A DNA stretch of 64,000 bases from Stutzerimonas stutzeri. GTDB lineage: Bacteria; Pseudomonadota; Gammaproteobacteria; Pseudomonadales; Pseudomonadaceae. The stretch spans positions 46,602 to 110,601 of the forward strand of contig DGLA01000024.1 in the NCBI GenBank assembly GCA_002387205.1, given 5' to 3'. Both the position numbers and the translations under genes were made by a program. Shown piece after piece: positions 9,239 to 18,575 of this stretch. Positions within the stretch are counted from its first letter, which is position 1. Each line of letters starts with the position of its first letter. The notes below the pieces were generated by a model, which was given only the letters and a program-made list of their open reading frames with translations, did not search any database and was not told where the DNA came from.

Positions 9239-12200
9239 ATGACCGACGCAACGCCCGCTTCAGAACAACTGCTGAAAAACCTCGATCAGGCCATGTTCGC
9301 CGACCGGCATCGCTTGCGTCGTCAGCTGCACGACCTGCGCAAAAAGGCCGGCGGCGCCCCAATTGATGAAGAACGCCTCGCCCAATGGCTTGAGCGCTTC
9401 CAGGCCTCGGTGGCGAAGGTCGAGGCGCGGCGCCAGAGTGTGCCGGCCATGCGCTACGACGACAGCCTGCCGATCGCCGCCAAGCGCGACGAGATCAAGG
9501 CTGCGCTGGAAAAGCATCAGGTGCTGGTGATCGCAGGTGAAACCGGCTCGGGCAAGACCACCCAGTTGCCGAAGATCTGTCTGGAAATCGGCCGAGGCGT
9601 ACACGGACTGATCGGCCACACCCAGCCACGCCGGCTCGCTGCACGCAGCGTTGCCACGCGAGTGGCCGAAGAAATCGGCACACCACTGGGTGAGCTGGTG
9701 GGTTATCAGGTCCGCTTCGAGGACCAGAGCAAGGACAGCTCGCTGATAAAGCTGATGACCGACGGCATCCTGCTGGCCGAAACCCAGCACGACCGCTTCC
9801 TTGAGCGCTACGACACCATCATTGTCGACGAGGCGCACGAACGCAGCCTCAACATCGATTTCCTGCTCGGCTACCTCAAGACCTTGCTGCCACGGCGGCC
9901 GGACCTGAAAGTCATCATCACCTCGGCGACTATCGATCTAGAGCGATTTTCCGAACATTTCAACGGCGCGCCGATCGTTGAAGTCTCGGGGCGCACCTTT
10001 CCAGTCGAAACCTGGTATCGCCCGCTGGCGGCGGAAACCGACGAGGACGGCAACCGGGTCGAGGATGACCTCACTGTCGACCAGGGCATTCTGGCGTCGC
10101 TGGAGGAAATCGAGGCGCATGAAAAGAGCATCGGCAAGCGTCCGGGCGATGTGCTGGTGTTTCTGCCCGGTGAGCGGGAGATCCGTGATGCCGCCGAGGT
10201 GCTGCGCAAGGCCAACCTGAAATTCACCGAAGTGCTGCCGCTGTATGCACGACTGACGCCCGCCGAGCAGCAGAAGATCTTCCAGCCACGACCGGGCCGC
10301 AAGATAGTGCTGGCTACCAACGTGGCCGAGACCTCGCTGACCGTTCCCGGCATCCGCTACGTGATCGATTCGGGCACCGCGCGCATCAGTCGCTACAGTT
10401 ACCGCGCCAAGGTGCAGCGCCTGCCCATTGAAGCCGTGTCCCAGGCCAGCGCCAATCAGCGCAAGGGCCGTTGCGGGCGGGTCGAGCCGGGCATCTGCAT
10501 CCGGCTGTACAGCGAGGAGGATTTCCTCGGTCGGCCGGAATTCACCGATCCGGAGATCCTGCGCACCAATCTCGCCGCTGTCATCCTGCAGATGCTGCAT
10601 CTGCGTCTTGGACAGATCGAGGATTTCCCGTTCATCGAGCCGCCAGATGGCAAGGCCATCAGCGACGGCTTCAACCTGTTGCAGGAGCTTTCTGCGGTCA
10701 ATCGTGAGAACCAGCTGACCCCCTTGGGCCGACAGCTGGCGCGTTTGCCCATCGATCCGCGCCTCGGCCGCATGCTGCTCGAAGCGGCGCAGTTGGGCAG
10801 CTTGGCCGAGGTGCTGATCGTCGCCAGCGCGCTGTCGGTACAGGACGTGCGCGAGAGACCGGCCGACCGCCAGCAACAGGCTGATCAGGCCCATGCTCAG
10901 TGGAAAGACCCGGATTCTGACTTCGCCGCGCTGATCAATATCTGGCGCGGTTTCGAGGAACAGCGTCAGGCGCTCGGTTCCAATCCGTTGCGCACCTGGT
11001 GCCGGAAGAATTTCCTCAACTATCTCCGCCTTCGTGAGTGGCGTGATGCGCATCGGCAACTGACGCTTATCGTGCGGGAGTTGAAGCTCAACGATGACGC
11101 GCGGAACCGTGGCGGCCAGCCTGCTGCCGAGCATGCGAATGCAACCCCACGCAGGGTGGCAGACGGCGAAGCCGCTTCCACCGAAAGGCCCGCTCTGACC
11201 AAGGACAAAAAGGTCAACGTCAAGCTTGCCCAGCAGGCCGAAGCCACCGAGGCGGCGCAGAAGGCCAAAAGTTATGCGGCCGTGCACAAGGCGATCCTCT
11301 CCGGTCTGCTCAGTCAGGTCGGGCACAAGACCGAAGAGGGCGATTTTCTCGGTGCGCGGCAGCGGCGTTTTTGGGTGCACCCATCCAGCGTCATCGGGCG
11401 CAAGAAGCCCAACTGGATCATGGCGGCCGAGCTGGTCGAGACCACCAAACTGTTCGCCCGCATGGTCGCCAAGATCGAGCCGGACTGGATCGAGCCGCTG
11501 GCCAGGCACCTGATCAAGACCAACCACTTCGAGCCGCACTGGGAGAAGAAGCGTGAGCAGGTGGTGGCGTTCGAGCAGGTCACCCTGTACGGCATGATCG
11601 TGGTGGCGCGGCGCCCGGTGCATTTCGGCCCCATCGACCCACCGGCGGCACGAGAGCTATTCATCCGTGAGGGATTGGTGCGCGGTGAGATGCACAGTCG
11701 TGCCAAGGCGCTCACTGCAAATCGAGAGCTGCTGGAGCTGTTCGACGAATTGGAAGCCAAGGCTCGGCGGCGCGACATCATCGCCGACGAGGACACGCTG
11801 TTCGCCTACTACGACGCGCGTGTCCCCCAGGACATCTACCAGACCGCCAGCTTCGAGAGCTGGTACAAGCGCGAGAGCGCCAAGGATCCGCAACTGCTGG
11901 TCATGCGTGACGAAGACGTGCTGGCGCGTGACGCCAGCGAGGTCACCGCCGCCCAGTACCCAGATCACCTGCGCATCGGCGAGCTGCAGCTGCCGCTTGA
12001 ATACCACTTCGAACCCAACCACCCGCGCGACGGCGTGACCCTGCGCGTCCCCGCGCCGCTACTTCCGCAACTGCGGGCCGAGCGGCTCGACTGGCTGGTG
12101 CCGGGGCTGATCGAGGCCAAGGCAGTGGCGCTGGTGCGCAACCTGCCAAAGGCGATCCGCAAGAACTTCGTCCCGGTGCCGGACTTCGTGAAGGCCGCGC

Positions 12201-13324
12201 TCTCGAAAATCACGTTCGCCGAGGGGGCGCTGCCGGATGCGCTGGGCCGCGAACTGCTGCGCATGACCGGTGCCCGCGTCTCGGATGAGGCCTGGGCGGA
12301 GGCGGCCGTGGGGCTGGAAAGCCACCTGAAGATGAACATCGAGGTGGTCGACGCCCGCGGGAAATTCCTCGGTGAGGGCCGTGATCTGGCCGAACTGACG
12401 GCGCGCTTCAATGAAGCCAGCCAGGCCGCGCTGGCGCCCCCACAACAAAAGGCCGAACAGAAACCGGTGGAGGCCAAGGGCTTCGCCCAGGTGGCGGAAA
12501 AGGCCCAGGCGAAGATGGCGGGCCTGTCCATGACCGTCTACCCGGCGTTGGTGGAGGAGGGCGGAGTGGTCAAGGAAGGCCGCTTCCCGACCCAGGCCGA
12601 AGCCGACTATCAGCACCGCCGTGCCCTGCAGCGATTGTTGCTGCAACAACTGGCCGAGCCAGCGAAGTACCTGCGCAACAAACTGCCGGGTCTCACCGAG
12701 CTGGCGCTGTTGTATCGCGACATGGGCAAGATCGATGCGCTGGTCGAAGACATCCTCCTGGCCAGCCTTGACAGCTGCATCCTGGACGGCGAAGCCCTGC
12801 TGCCTCGCGATGGTGCTGCACTTGCGTCGTTGGCGGAACGCAAGCGTGGTGACTGGGCGTCCCATGCTGAGCGTCTGGCCCGCCTGGCACTGGACATCCT
12901 CAAGCTCTGGCATGGCCTGCAGAAGCGCTTCAAGGGCAAGATCGACCTGGCCCAGGCGGTCGCCTTGAATGACATCAAGGCGCAGTTGGGCAATCTGGTC
13001 TATCCCGGCTTCGTTCGCGAAACGCCGGCCGAGTGGCTGAAGGAATATCCGCGCTATCTAAAGGCCGTCGAACAGCGCTTCGACAAGATCGGCGCCCAGC
13101 TGCAGCGCGACCGTGTCTGGTCCGGTGAGCTGGCCGGCTACTGGGAGCAGTACCAGGCACGGTTGAAAAAGCATCAGCAGGAGGGCAAACGCGACCCCGA
13201 GCTGACTCTGTACCGCTGGATGCTCGAGGAATATCGCGTATCGCTCTGGGCGCAGCAGCTGGGGACAAGGATGGCGGTGTCCGACAAGCGACTGAACAAG
13301 CAGTGGAGTCAGGTGGAGGCCTGA
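9239..13324 (+). CDS. hrpA: ATP-dependent RNA helicase HrpA (DEAH box)
   Basis: 1361-aa DEAH-box 3'-5' RNA helicase; E. coli HrpA (about 1300 aa) rescues stalled ribosomes and processes fimbrial mRNA. Motifs: Walker A GETGSGKTT (residues 99-107), DEAH (about 197), SATI (about 229), then a helicase C-terminal domain (NVAETSLTVPGIRYVIDSG; QRKGRCGRV), HA2, OB and the long DUF3418 C-terminal region. The protein is longer than usual mainly because of a hydrophilic Ala/Glu/Lys-rich insert around residues 617-677, between IVRELKLN and YAAVHKAILSGLL. That insert's DNA contains a REP-like palindrome. Monocistronic. Confidence 0.96.
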   Translation: MTDATPASEQLLKNLDQAMFADRHRLRRQLHDLRKKAGGAPIDEERLAQWLERFQASVAKVEARRQSVPAMRYDDSLPIAAKRDEIKAALEKHQVLVIAGETGSGKTTQLPKICLEIGRGVHGLIGHTQPRRLAARSVATRVAEEIGTPLGELVGYQVRFEDQSKDSSLIKLMTDGILLAETQHDRFLERYDTIIVDEAHERSLNIDFLLGYLKTLLPRRPDLKVIITSATIDLERFSEHFNGAPIVEVSGRTFPVETWYRPLAAETDEDGNRVEDDLTVDQGILASLEEIEAHEKSIGKRPGDVLVFLPGEREIRDAAEVLRKANLKFTEVLPLYARLTPAEQQKIFQPRPGRKIVLATNVAETSLTVPGIRYVIDSGTARISRYSYRAKVQRLPIEAVSQASANQRKGRCGRVEPGICIRLYSEEDFLGRPEFTDPEILRTNLAAVILQMLHLRLGQIEDFPFIEPPDGKAISDGFNLLQELSAVNRENQLTPLGRQLARLPIDPRLGRMLLEAAQLGSLAEVLIVASALSVQDVRERPADRQQQADQAHAQWKDPDSDFAALINIWRGFEEQRQALGSNPLRTWCRKNFLNYLRLREWRDAHRQLTLIVRELKLNDDARNRGGQPAAEHANATPRRVADGEAASTERPALTKDKKVNVKLAQQAEATEAAQKAKSYAAVHKAILSGLLSQVGHKTEEGDFLGARQRRFWVHPSSVIGRKKPNWIMAAELVETTKLFARMVAKIEPDWIEPLARHLIKTNHFEPHWEKKREQVVAFEQVTLYGMIVVARRPVHFGPIDPPAARELFIREGLVRGEMHSRAKALTANRELLELFDELEAKARRRDIIADEDTLFAYYDARVPQDIYQTASFESWYKRESAKDPQLLVMRDEDVLARDASEVTAAQYPDHLRIGELQLPLEYHFEPNHPRDGVTLRVPAPLLPQLRAERLDWLVPGLIEAKAVALVRNLPKAIRKNFVPVPDFVKAALSKITFAEGALPDALGRELLRMTGARVSDEAWAEAAVGLESHLKMNIEVVDARGKFLGEGRDLAELTARFNEASQAALAPPQQKAEQKPVEAKGFAQVAEKAQAKMAGLSMTVYPALVEEGGVVKEGRFPTQAEADYQHRRALQRLLLQQLAEPAKYLRNKLPGLTELALLYRDMGKIDALVEDILLASLDSCILDGEALLPRDGAALASLAERKRGDWASHAERLARLALDILKLWHGLQKRFKGKIDLAQAVALNDIKAQLGNLVYPGFVRETPAEWLKEYPRYLKAVEQRFDKIGAQLQRDRVWSGELAGYWEQYQARLKKHQQEGKRDPELTLYRWMLEEYRVSLWAQQLGTRMAVSDKRLNKQWSQVEA
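11155..11182. repeat. REP-like imperfect palindrome inside hrpA
   Basis: GGTGGCAGACGGC-GAA-GCCGCTTCCACC is an imperfect stem (one mismatch, one bulge) within the in-frame hrpA insert, preceded by ACGCAG. It resembles the intergenic Pseudomonas palindromes of the form AGGGTGG...CGGCGAAGCCG...CCACC. Its position inside an open reading frame is unusual. Confidence 0.5.
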
Positions 13325-13486
13325 CTCCTTCTGCGCTTGGATGTGCCGTTTCGGCCTGCTGGCACGCAGTCACGCTTGTTCAGGTCGCGGCGACTGCGCC
13401 GAGGGGACCGGTGTCCGATCCGGTCGATCGCGCCGCCAACTGTAGTCATTTCTGCTGGCGCCCTGCCTTCGAGCCAGACGTCTTCG

Positions 13487-14476
13487 TTACGCGGGCGACG
13501 ACGATGGACGGCCAAGGCCGCCGTTCTGCTTGATCTCAAAGGTTTTGCTCAGCGCCAGATGCATGAAATCTGCTGCCAGGAAGAGCCTTCCGTTATAGCA
13601 ATCGGCAGCTTCGGCGCGGACCTCTTCTATTGAAAGTCCCCGTCCAGGCAGGTTCTGGTAACGCGCACTGAAGTGCGTGAGCACCAGGTTCGGAACGCCA
13701 GCTTCCCTGGCGAAGGTAGCGACCTGCCGTGCTGTGCTGTGGCCAAAGTCGGCTTTGCCTGTATCGGCGACTGGCTGGGTATAGGTGGCTTCGTGGACCA
13801 GTACGTGTGCGCCCTCGCACGCATCGTGCAGCAGCTCGGGGCGGTCGTTGTCGCCTGCTACGACGATGCGGCGGGGCGGGCGGGTCGCCAGTAGATAGCG
13901 ATCGCTGCGGAGCATGCGGCCATCCAGCTCAACGTCGTAGCCTCGCGCCACTTGGCCCCAGAGCGGGCCGCGCGGGATGGCGTCCCGGTCCAGTTTGTCG
14001 ATATCGAGGCGCGGATCCGGGCGCGCTTCGGTAAAGCGGTAGCCCCAGCATGGCACCCGGTGCGAAAGGGCGATTCCATCGATATGCAAATACGGGGTGC
14101 GCCAGCCATCCAGGGTTTCGCTGGGGTGAAAGCGCAGCTCGAATGGGAGTCTGCTCTGGCTCATGGCAAGGGTGGCGTGCACCCAGCCTTCGATGGCGGC
14201 GGGCGCGATGATATCCAGCGGCGCCTGACGACCAGCCATGCCGGCGCTGGCGAGCAGACCCGGCAGTCCGTAGCAGTGATCGCCATGTACATGGGTGATG
14301 AGGATCGTCCGCAAGCCATGCAGGGTTAGCCGCGTACGCAACAGCTGATGCTGGGTCGCCTCGCCACAGTCGATCAGATACCAGCCCTTGCCACTGCTTT
14401 CAAGCAAGGCCAGAGCGCTGACATTGCGTGCTTTGGTCGGTGTGCCGGATGAAGTGCCGAGAAAGATCAGTTCCAT
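13487..14476 (-). CDS. rnz: Ribonuclease Z (metallo-beta-lactamase fold)
   Basis: 329-aa zinc phosphodiesterase of the RNase Z/ElaC family, which cleaves the 3' trailer of tRNA precursors. It begins MELIFLGTSSGTPTKARN, the typical family start, and carries the HVHGDHCYGLPG zinc motif at about residues 61-72. Later metal and catalytic positions are VAGDN, HEATY, FGHSTARQVA and LTHFSARY. Length is normal for the short (elaC-type) form. The only 160-bp space to hrpA is convergent. Confidence 0.93.
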   Translation of the reverse strand: MELIFLGTSSGTPTKARNVSALALLESSGKGWYLIDCGEATQHQLLRTRLTLHGLRTILITHVHGDHCYGLPGLLASAGMAGRQAPLDIIAPAAIEGWVHATLAMSQSRLPFELRFHPSETLDGWRTPYLHIDGIALSHRVPCWGYRFTEARPDPRLDIDKLDRDAIPRGPLWGQVARGYDVELDGRMLRSDRYLLATRPPRRIVVAGDNDRPELLHDACEGAHVLVHEATYTQPVADTGKADFGHSTARQVATFAREAGVPNLVLTHFSARYQNLPGRGLSIEEVRAEAADCYNGRLFLAADFMHLALSKTFEIKQNGGLGRPSSSPA

Positions 14477-14573
14477 GTGCGGGCTCGCGCTGCGGGTTGA
14501 AGACAGTATGGCGGGTTGCAGCGTCGCAGATGGCCCCTACATCGGTATCGAGGCGTGCCAATCGCTTGCTTAT

Positions 14574-14610
14574 TCCATATGGATACTAAGAAAGCACAAA
14601 CTTATATTAA
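14574..14610 (+). promoter_or_regulatory. AT-rich promoter/operator region before the TauE/SafE gene
   Basis: A sharply AT-rich island (about 14560-14630) in otherwise GC-rich DNA contains the perfect palindrome TCCATATGGA (14574-14583) and a plausible -10 TATATT (14603-14608). Such TTATTCC/GGA elements resemble CysB-type sites, which would suit a sulfur-related exporter, but the regulator is a guess. Confidence 0.35.
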
Positions 14611-14677
14611 GAATAGACAGCGCATCCCGTTATGCTGCCCGCCACTGACATCCCTCTAAGCCCCACCTTGAGATCGA

Positions 14678-15463
14678 ATGATGGAGATTGGCGTTCTTGG
14701 CTTTGTAGTCGCCGGCCTGGTGGTCGGCTTTATCGTCGGCATGACGGGTGTGGGTGGCGGCTCGCTGATGACGCCGATCCTCTTGTGGTTCGGCGTCAGC
14801 CCGGCGGCGGCCGTCGGCACCGATCTGCTCTATGCAGCCATCACCAAGGCAGGTGGCGTCTGGGTTCATCAGAAAAACCGTAACATCGACTGGCGTATTA
14901 CCGGCTGGCTGGCGTTGGGCAGTGTGCCGGCGGCCGCGCTGACGCTCTGGATACTCAAAGGGCTGCACAGCGACCAGGATGCGCTCAACGCCGTCATCAA
15001 GCAGTCCCTTGGGATTGTGCTGGTGCTCACTGCGCTGGCGGTGTTGTTCAAGAAGCAGCTGCTGGCTTTTGCTGCGCGTCTTTCCGGTCCGACGCCGCGG
15101 CTGTCGCCTGGTGGTCTGGATGCTCTGACGGTCATTGTGGGCGTGGTGCTGGGTGCGGTGGTCACGCTCACTTCGATTGGCGCGGGAGCGCTGGGTACGG
15201 TGGCGCTGTTTTTCCTCTATCCGCTGCTGGCGACTCGTCGCCTGGTGGGGACGGAGATTGCCCATGCCGTGCCGTTGACCCTGGTGGCGGGTCTGGGCCA
15301 CGCCAGCATGGGTAACATGGACTGGACCATCCTGACCTACCTGCTGATAGGCTCGTTGCCGGGCATCTATCTGGGTAGCAACCTGTCCGGTCGAGTGCCT
15401 GATGCGGTGCTAAGACCTTGCCTGGCAGTAATGCTGGCCACGATCGGTTATAAGCTGATCTGA
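14678..15463 (+). CDS. TauE/SafE-family membrane exporter
   Basis: 261-aa integral membrane protein with about eight hydrophobic helices in two repeated halves. Each half opens with a glycine-rich loop: GFIVGMTGVGGGSLMTPIL at residues 17-35 and VTLTSIGAGALGTVAL in the middle. This is the TauE/SafE fold, whose members export sulfite, sulfoacetate or similar sulfur organic anions; the substrate here is unknown. Two adjacent ATGs (14678, 14681) are possible starts. It lies head-to-tail with the Mut7-C gene 69 bp downstream, which may be co-transcribed. Confidence 0.9.
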   Translation: MMEIGVLGFVVAGLVVGFIVGMTGVGGGSLMTPILLWFGVSPAAAVGTDLLYAAITKAGGVWVHQKNRNIDWRITGWLALGSVPAAALTLWILKGLHSDQDALNAVIKQSLGIVLVLTALAVLFKKQLLAFAARLSGPTPRLSPGGLDALTVIVGVVLGAVVTLTSIGAGALGTVALFFLYPLLATRRLVGTEIAHAVPLTLVAGLGHASMGNMDWTILTYLLIGSLPGIYLGSNLSGRVPDAVLRPCLAVMLATIGYKLI

Positions 15464-15532
15464 CCTACTGCCTCTTGGGAGTGCGACGCGACGCTGGTTC
15501 ATCTGGACGGGTGTCGCCGTTGCCAGACATGC

Positions 15533-16276
15533 ATGACAGACCCGACGTTTCGCTTCTACGCCAGGTTGAACGCCTTCCTCCCAGTCCACCGCCGCGGGCA
15601 GGCGTTTCGCTGTTCCTGTGCCGAGTCCGCCACTACCAAGCACATGATCGAAGCCCTTGGCGTACCGCATACCGAGGTGGCGCTGGTGGTGGTCAATACT
15701 CAGCCGGCTGGCCTTGACTGGCAGATCAGGCACGGTGATCGCATCGCCGTCTATCCCCGATTCGAACAGCTGGACATCAGTACGCTGACCGATGTCAGGC
15801 CGTTGCCTCCAGGCCGCCCGCGCTTCGTGGCCGACGCGCACCTCGGTGGTCTGGCGCGGTTACTGCGCATGGCCGGCTTCGACACGCTCTACGACAACGG
15901 TTACGAAGATGCGGCCATGGCCGAAATGGCCAACCGCGAGGGCAGGATATTACTGACGCGTGACCGGCCGCTGCTGATGCACAGGGTGGTGAGCCACGGC
16001 TGCTATGTGCATGCGATCAAGCCCCAGGATCAGTTGCGCGAGCTTTATCAGCGTCTCGATCTGGCGGCTCACGCCCGTGCTTTCAGTCTGTGTCTGAGCT
16101 GCAACGTGCCACTGCACCCGATGGACAAGGAGGCCATACTCGATCGCGTGCCGCCGCGGGTGCAGGCGCGCCATGAGCGGTTTCTCGGCTGCGATCACTG
16201 TGGCCGAATCTTCTGGGAGGGCACGCACTGGCAGGACATGCGTGCCTTGCTCGATTCCCTGACGCTTGCGGACTAG
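15533..16276 (+). CDS. Mut7-C ubiquitin/RNase domain protein
   Basis: 247-aa protein of two parts. Residues 1-85 form a beta-grasp, ubiquitin-like (Mut7-C_ub) domain; residues about 95-240 form a Mut7-C (DUF82) domain. The latter is a PIN-like fold with acidic positions (FVADAHLGGLARLLRMAGFD, LLTRDRPLL) and a C-terminal zinc-ribbon-like set of cysteines (CLSCNVPLHP, CDHCGRIFWEG). Family members are predicted RNases but no cellular substrate is established. It follows the TauE/SafE gene in the same orientation. Confidence 0.88.
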   Translation: MTDPTFRFYARLNAFLPVHRRGQAFRCSCAESATTKHMIEALGVPHTEVALVVVNTQPAGLDWQIRHGDRIAVYPRFEQLDISTLTDVRPLPPGRPRFVADAHLGGLARLLRMAGFDTLYDNGYEDAAMAEMANREGRILLTRDRPLLMHRVVSHGCYVHAIKPQDQLRELYQRLDLAAHARAFSLCLSCNVPLHPMDKEAILDRVPPRVQARHERFLGCDHCGRIFWEGTHWQDMRALLDSLTLAD

Positions 16277-16478
16277 CCTCTCTGCCTTAACGAGCTTCAG
16301 CGGCCTGTCTGCTCGTTCAGTGCTGCACGGCTCTCTGGGCCCCCGGCCTCTCACCTAGGCAGTACCGACGCGCTTGTCGCGGCGACGGCTAGGTAAGGAA
16401 TACGTTTCCAGCCGATCAATCCGCGATGAACAACAGCCCGCCTTGCGGCCGCATAGCAGTAGCGCCGGTCGCGCGCCT

Positions 16479-16904
16479 TCAGGCGTGCTCGCAGTTGACC
16501 ATCCAGGACACCCCGAAACGATCCACGAGCATGCCGAAGCGCTCGGCCCAGAAGGTCTTTTCAAGCGGCATCACCACCTGTCCGCCTGCAGCCAAGCCTT
16601 CGAAAAGGCGCTCACTCTCGGCGACACTCGCCGGATGCAGCGAGATGGAGCAGCCCTTGATGCCCTCGTACGTTCCGCCACCACAGGCAGGGTCTCCCGG
16701 CATGGTGTCGGACGCCATCAGCCGGAACTCGCCCAGGTTCAGGCAGACATGCATGATTCGCTCAAGGTGTTCGGCCGGAAAATGCTCGGCTTCGGGTGCC
16801 TGGGCGAAGGTCATCATCTCGAGCTCGCCGCCGAGTATCTGCTGGTAGAAGGTGAAGGCATCGCGGGCCTGTCCATCGAAGGTCAGGTAAGGGGTAATTT
16901 TCAT
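16479..16904 (-). CDS. PhnB-type VOC-family protein
   Basis: 141-aa single-domain protein of the glyoxalase/bleomycin-resistance fold. It begins MKITPYLTFDGQARDAFTFY and contains the LGGELEMMTF and WAERFGMLVDRFGVSWMVN segments typical of PhnB-like proteins. These often lack enzymatic activity and their role is not established. No operon partner: both neighbours are separated by more than 200 bp. Confidence 0.85.
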   Translation of the reverse strand: MKITPYLTFDGQARDAFTFYQQILGGELEMMTFAQAPEAEHFPAEHLERIMHVCLNLGEFRLMASDTMPGDPACGGGTYEGIKGCSISLHPASVAESERLFEGLAAGGQVVMPLEKTFWAERFGMLVDRFGVSWMVNCEHA

Positions 16905-17374
16905 CTGCTGGGTTCCTGGCTGGATTACGTGGAGATCTATGCGTGAAAGCAGTGATTACTGCTGACGCAGATCGGGGTGGATTCTGCCCGAGGTATTAGG
17001 CCTCGAAGACCTGACGGATCATGATCTCGGGCTCGCCTAGTGCTGATGCGGGGCAGCGATGCATCCAGCTGACCGCTTCCTGCGTTGTGGCCTATGGCTG
17101 CTGGGCTTCCACTGGGCATATCACCTGCCTCGGTCTGGGCGGTTGACTGGGTCATCGCCATGAATCGCATCGTTCCTGGCTCCCTTGGTGTGGATGACAG
17201 CCTAGTCCGGGTAGAACAGATTCGCTGGACGTACCCATGGTCGTTTCGGGAATGGAGAAATCGACAATAGCGCAGATTATTTTTCAGATTCGCTGCATCC
17301 AGTCGTCGTTCTGCTGGGTAGTACAGATAGCGGCATCGTTGCCGCCCATCCGATCACTAACCGGAGACACAAAA
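16905..17374. other. Intergenic region before the DUF3455 gene
   Basis: 470 bp without a credible gene. Short open frames on both strands lack ribosome sites and look random. The last 150 bp are relatively AT-rich (around 17265-17290) and should contain the promoter of the DUF3455-ECF-anti-sigma cluster. I could not identify a firm ECF-type -35/-10 pair. Confidence 0.4.
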
Positions 17375-17902
17375 ATGGACGCGAACAAGATCCTCTGCCT
17401 GACTGGTCTGGCCCTTGCCCTTGGCTCAACCAGCAGTTTCGCCCAGATGGACGTACCTGAAGCGGTGCGCGTACCGGATGGCCACAAGGTCGCCATGCAA
17501 ACGGTCGGTGTCGGCCAGATCACCTATGAATGCCAAGCCAAGACCGACATGCCCGGCCAGATGGCCTGGGTGTTCATGGGCCCCAAAGCGGCGCTCAACG
17601 ACCGCAGCGGCAAGCAGGTCGGCAAATACTACGGCCCACCGGCCACCTGGGAAGCGATGGATGGCTCCAAGGTGACCGGAACGCAAGTCGCGATTGCCCC
17701 GGCTGGTGAGGGCAACATTCCTCATCAGTTGGTCAAGGCCAATCCAGCTGAAGGCGAGGGAGCAATGACCGGTGTCGCTTACATCCAGCGCGTCGCGACC
17801 AAAGGCGGCGCAGCACCGGCCAAAACATGCGCAGCGGCCAACGAGGGCGAGCGCCAGATCATCGATTACCAGGCCGACTACCTGTTCTGGGCCAACGAGT
17901 GA
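17375..17902 (+). CDS. Secreted DUF3455 protein
   Basis: 175-aa exported protein. A signal peptide ends near ...SSFAQ (about residues 1-24). The rest is the DUF3455 domain (VPDGHKVAMQTVGVGQITYEC; WVFMGPKAALNDRSGKQVG; HYD-like C-terminus LFWANE) with two conserved cysteines (YECQ, KTCAA). ATG 17375 is supported by CCGGAGACACAAAA just upstream. Function unknown. It precedes an ECF sigma/anti-sigma pair by 100 bp and may be a regulon member. Confidence 0.88.
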   Translation: MDANKILCLTGLALALGSTSSFAQMDVPEAVRVPDGHKVAMQTVGVGQITYECQAKTDMPGQMAWVFMGPKAALNDRSGKQVGKYYGPPATWEAMDGSKVTGTQVAIAPAGEGNIPHQLVKANPAEGEGAMTGVAYIQRVATKGGAAPAKTCAAANEGERQIIDYQADYLFWANE

Positions 17903-17963
17903 GCAACGCGCAGCGGGTGAAATGCCGCTCGATATGAGCGCTGATCGCCCCTATGCTCTGACT

Positions 17964-17985
17964 CCCCGGCACGCATGCGTCGGGG
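17964..17985. promoter_or_regulatory. Palindrome between the DUF3455 gene and the sigma factor
   Basis: CCCCGGCACGCATGCGTCGGGG contains the perfect 10-bp palindrome ACGCATGCGT flanked by CCCCG and CGGGG arms. It lies 62 bp after the DUF3455 stop and 18 bp before the sigma-factor ATG. Either an attenuating hairpin or an operator. Confidence 0.45.
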
Positions 17986-18002
17986 GTGTCGATAACCAGC
18001 CA

Positions 18003-18575
18003 ATGGCAGATCAAGTGTCGCAACCCCCCTTGTTCGATTACGAAGCGGCCCTGCGCGCCTGCGCGCGTGGCGATCGCTCAGCGTTGCAGCAACTTTACGA
18101 GCAGGAGAGTCCGCGCCTGCTCGGCGTGGTGCAGCGCATCGTGCGCGACCTGGCCCTGGCTGAAGACATCGTCCATGACGCCTTCATCCGCATCTGGAAC
18201 AAGGCCGGGACCTACGACCAGACGCGTGGCTCGGCCCGCGGCTGGATTTTCAGCCTGACCCGACACCTTGCACTCAATGCCGTTCGTAACAATGCCCGCC
18301 ACCTCCAGATCGAGCCGGACGAGGAGGGCGACATGGCGCACGCCGCCATCGACGGCTGGCAGGAGCAGGCCGACGCCTTTGATTGGCGGGTGAGCCCCGG
18401 CAGGATCGAAGCCTGCCTCGAACAACTTGAACCGGTGCGTCGCAATTGCGTGCTTCACGCCTACGTCGATGGCTATTCACACCAGGAAATCGCCCAGCGC
18501 CTGGGTGCGCCACTGGGCACGGTGAAAGCCTGGATCCGCCGCAGCCTGACCGCCCTTCGTGAGTGCATCGGATGA
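18003..18575 (+). CDS. ECF sigma-70 factor (SigK/RpoE-like)
   Basis: 190-aa extracytoplasmic-function sigma factor. Region 2 (EDIVHDAFIRIWNKAGTYDQ, about residues 56-75) binds the -10 element. Region 4 (YSHQEIAQRLGAPLGTVKAW, about 158-177) is the helix-turn-helix for the -35. ATG 18003 starts the usual MADQVSQPPLFDYE...; the frame is open upstream but has no better start. The stop overlaps the next start (ATGA), so the anti-sigma factor is translationally coupled. Confidence 0.93.
   Translation: MADQVSQPPLFDYEAALRACARGDRSALQQLYEQESPRLLGVVQRIVRDLALAEDIVHDAFIRIWNKAGTYDQTRGSARGWIFSLTRHLALNAVRNNARHLQIEPDEEGDMAHAAIDGWQEQADAFDWRVSPGRIEACLEQLEPVRRNCVLHAYVDGYSHQEIAQRLGAPLGTVKAWIRRSLTALRECIG

Noticed and set aside
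9938..11623. 561-codon minus-strand open frame
   Set aside because: Antisense of hrpA helicase domains.
16937..17170. 77-codon minus-strand frame in the 470-bp gap
   Set aside because: No ribosome site, no recognisable pattern, unusual composition.
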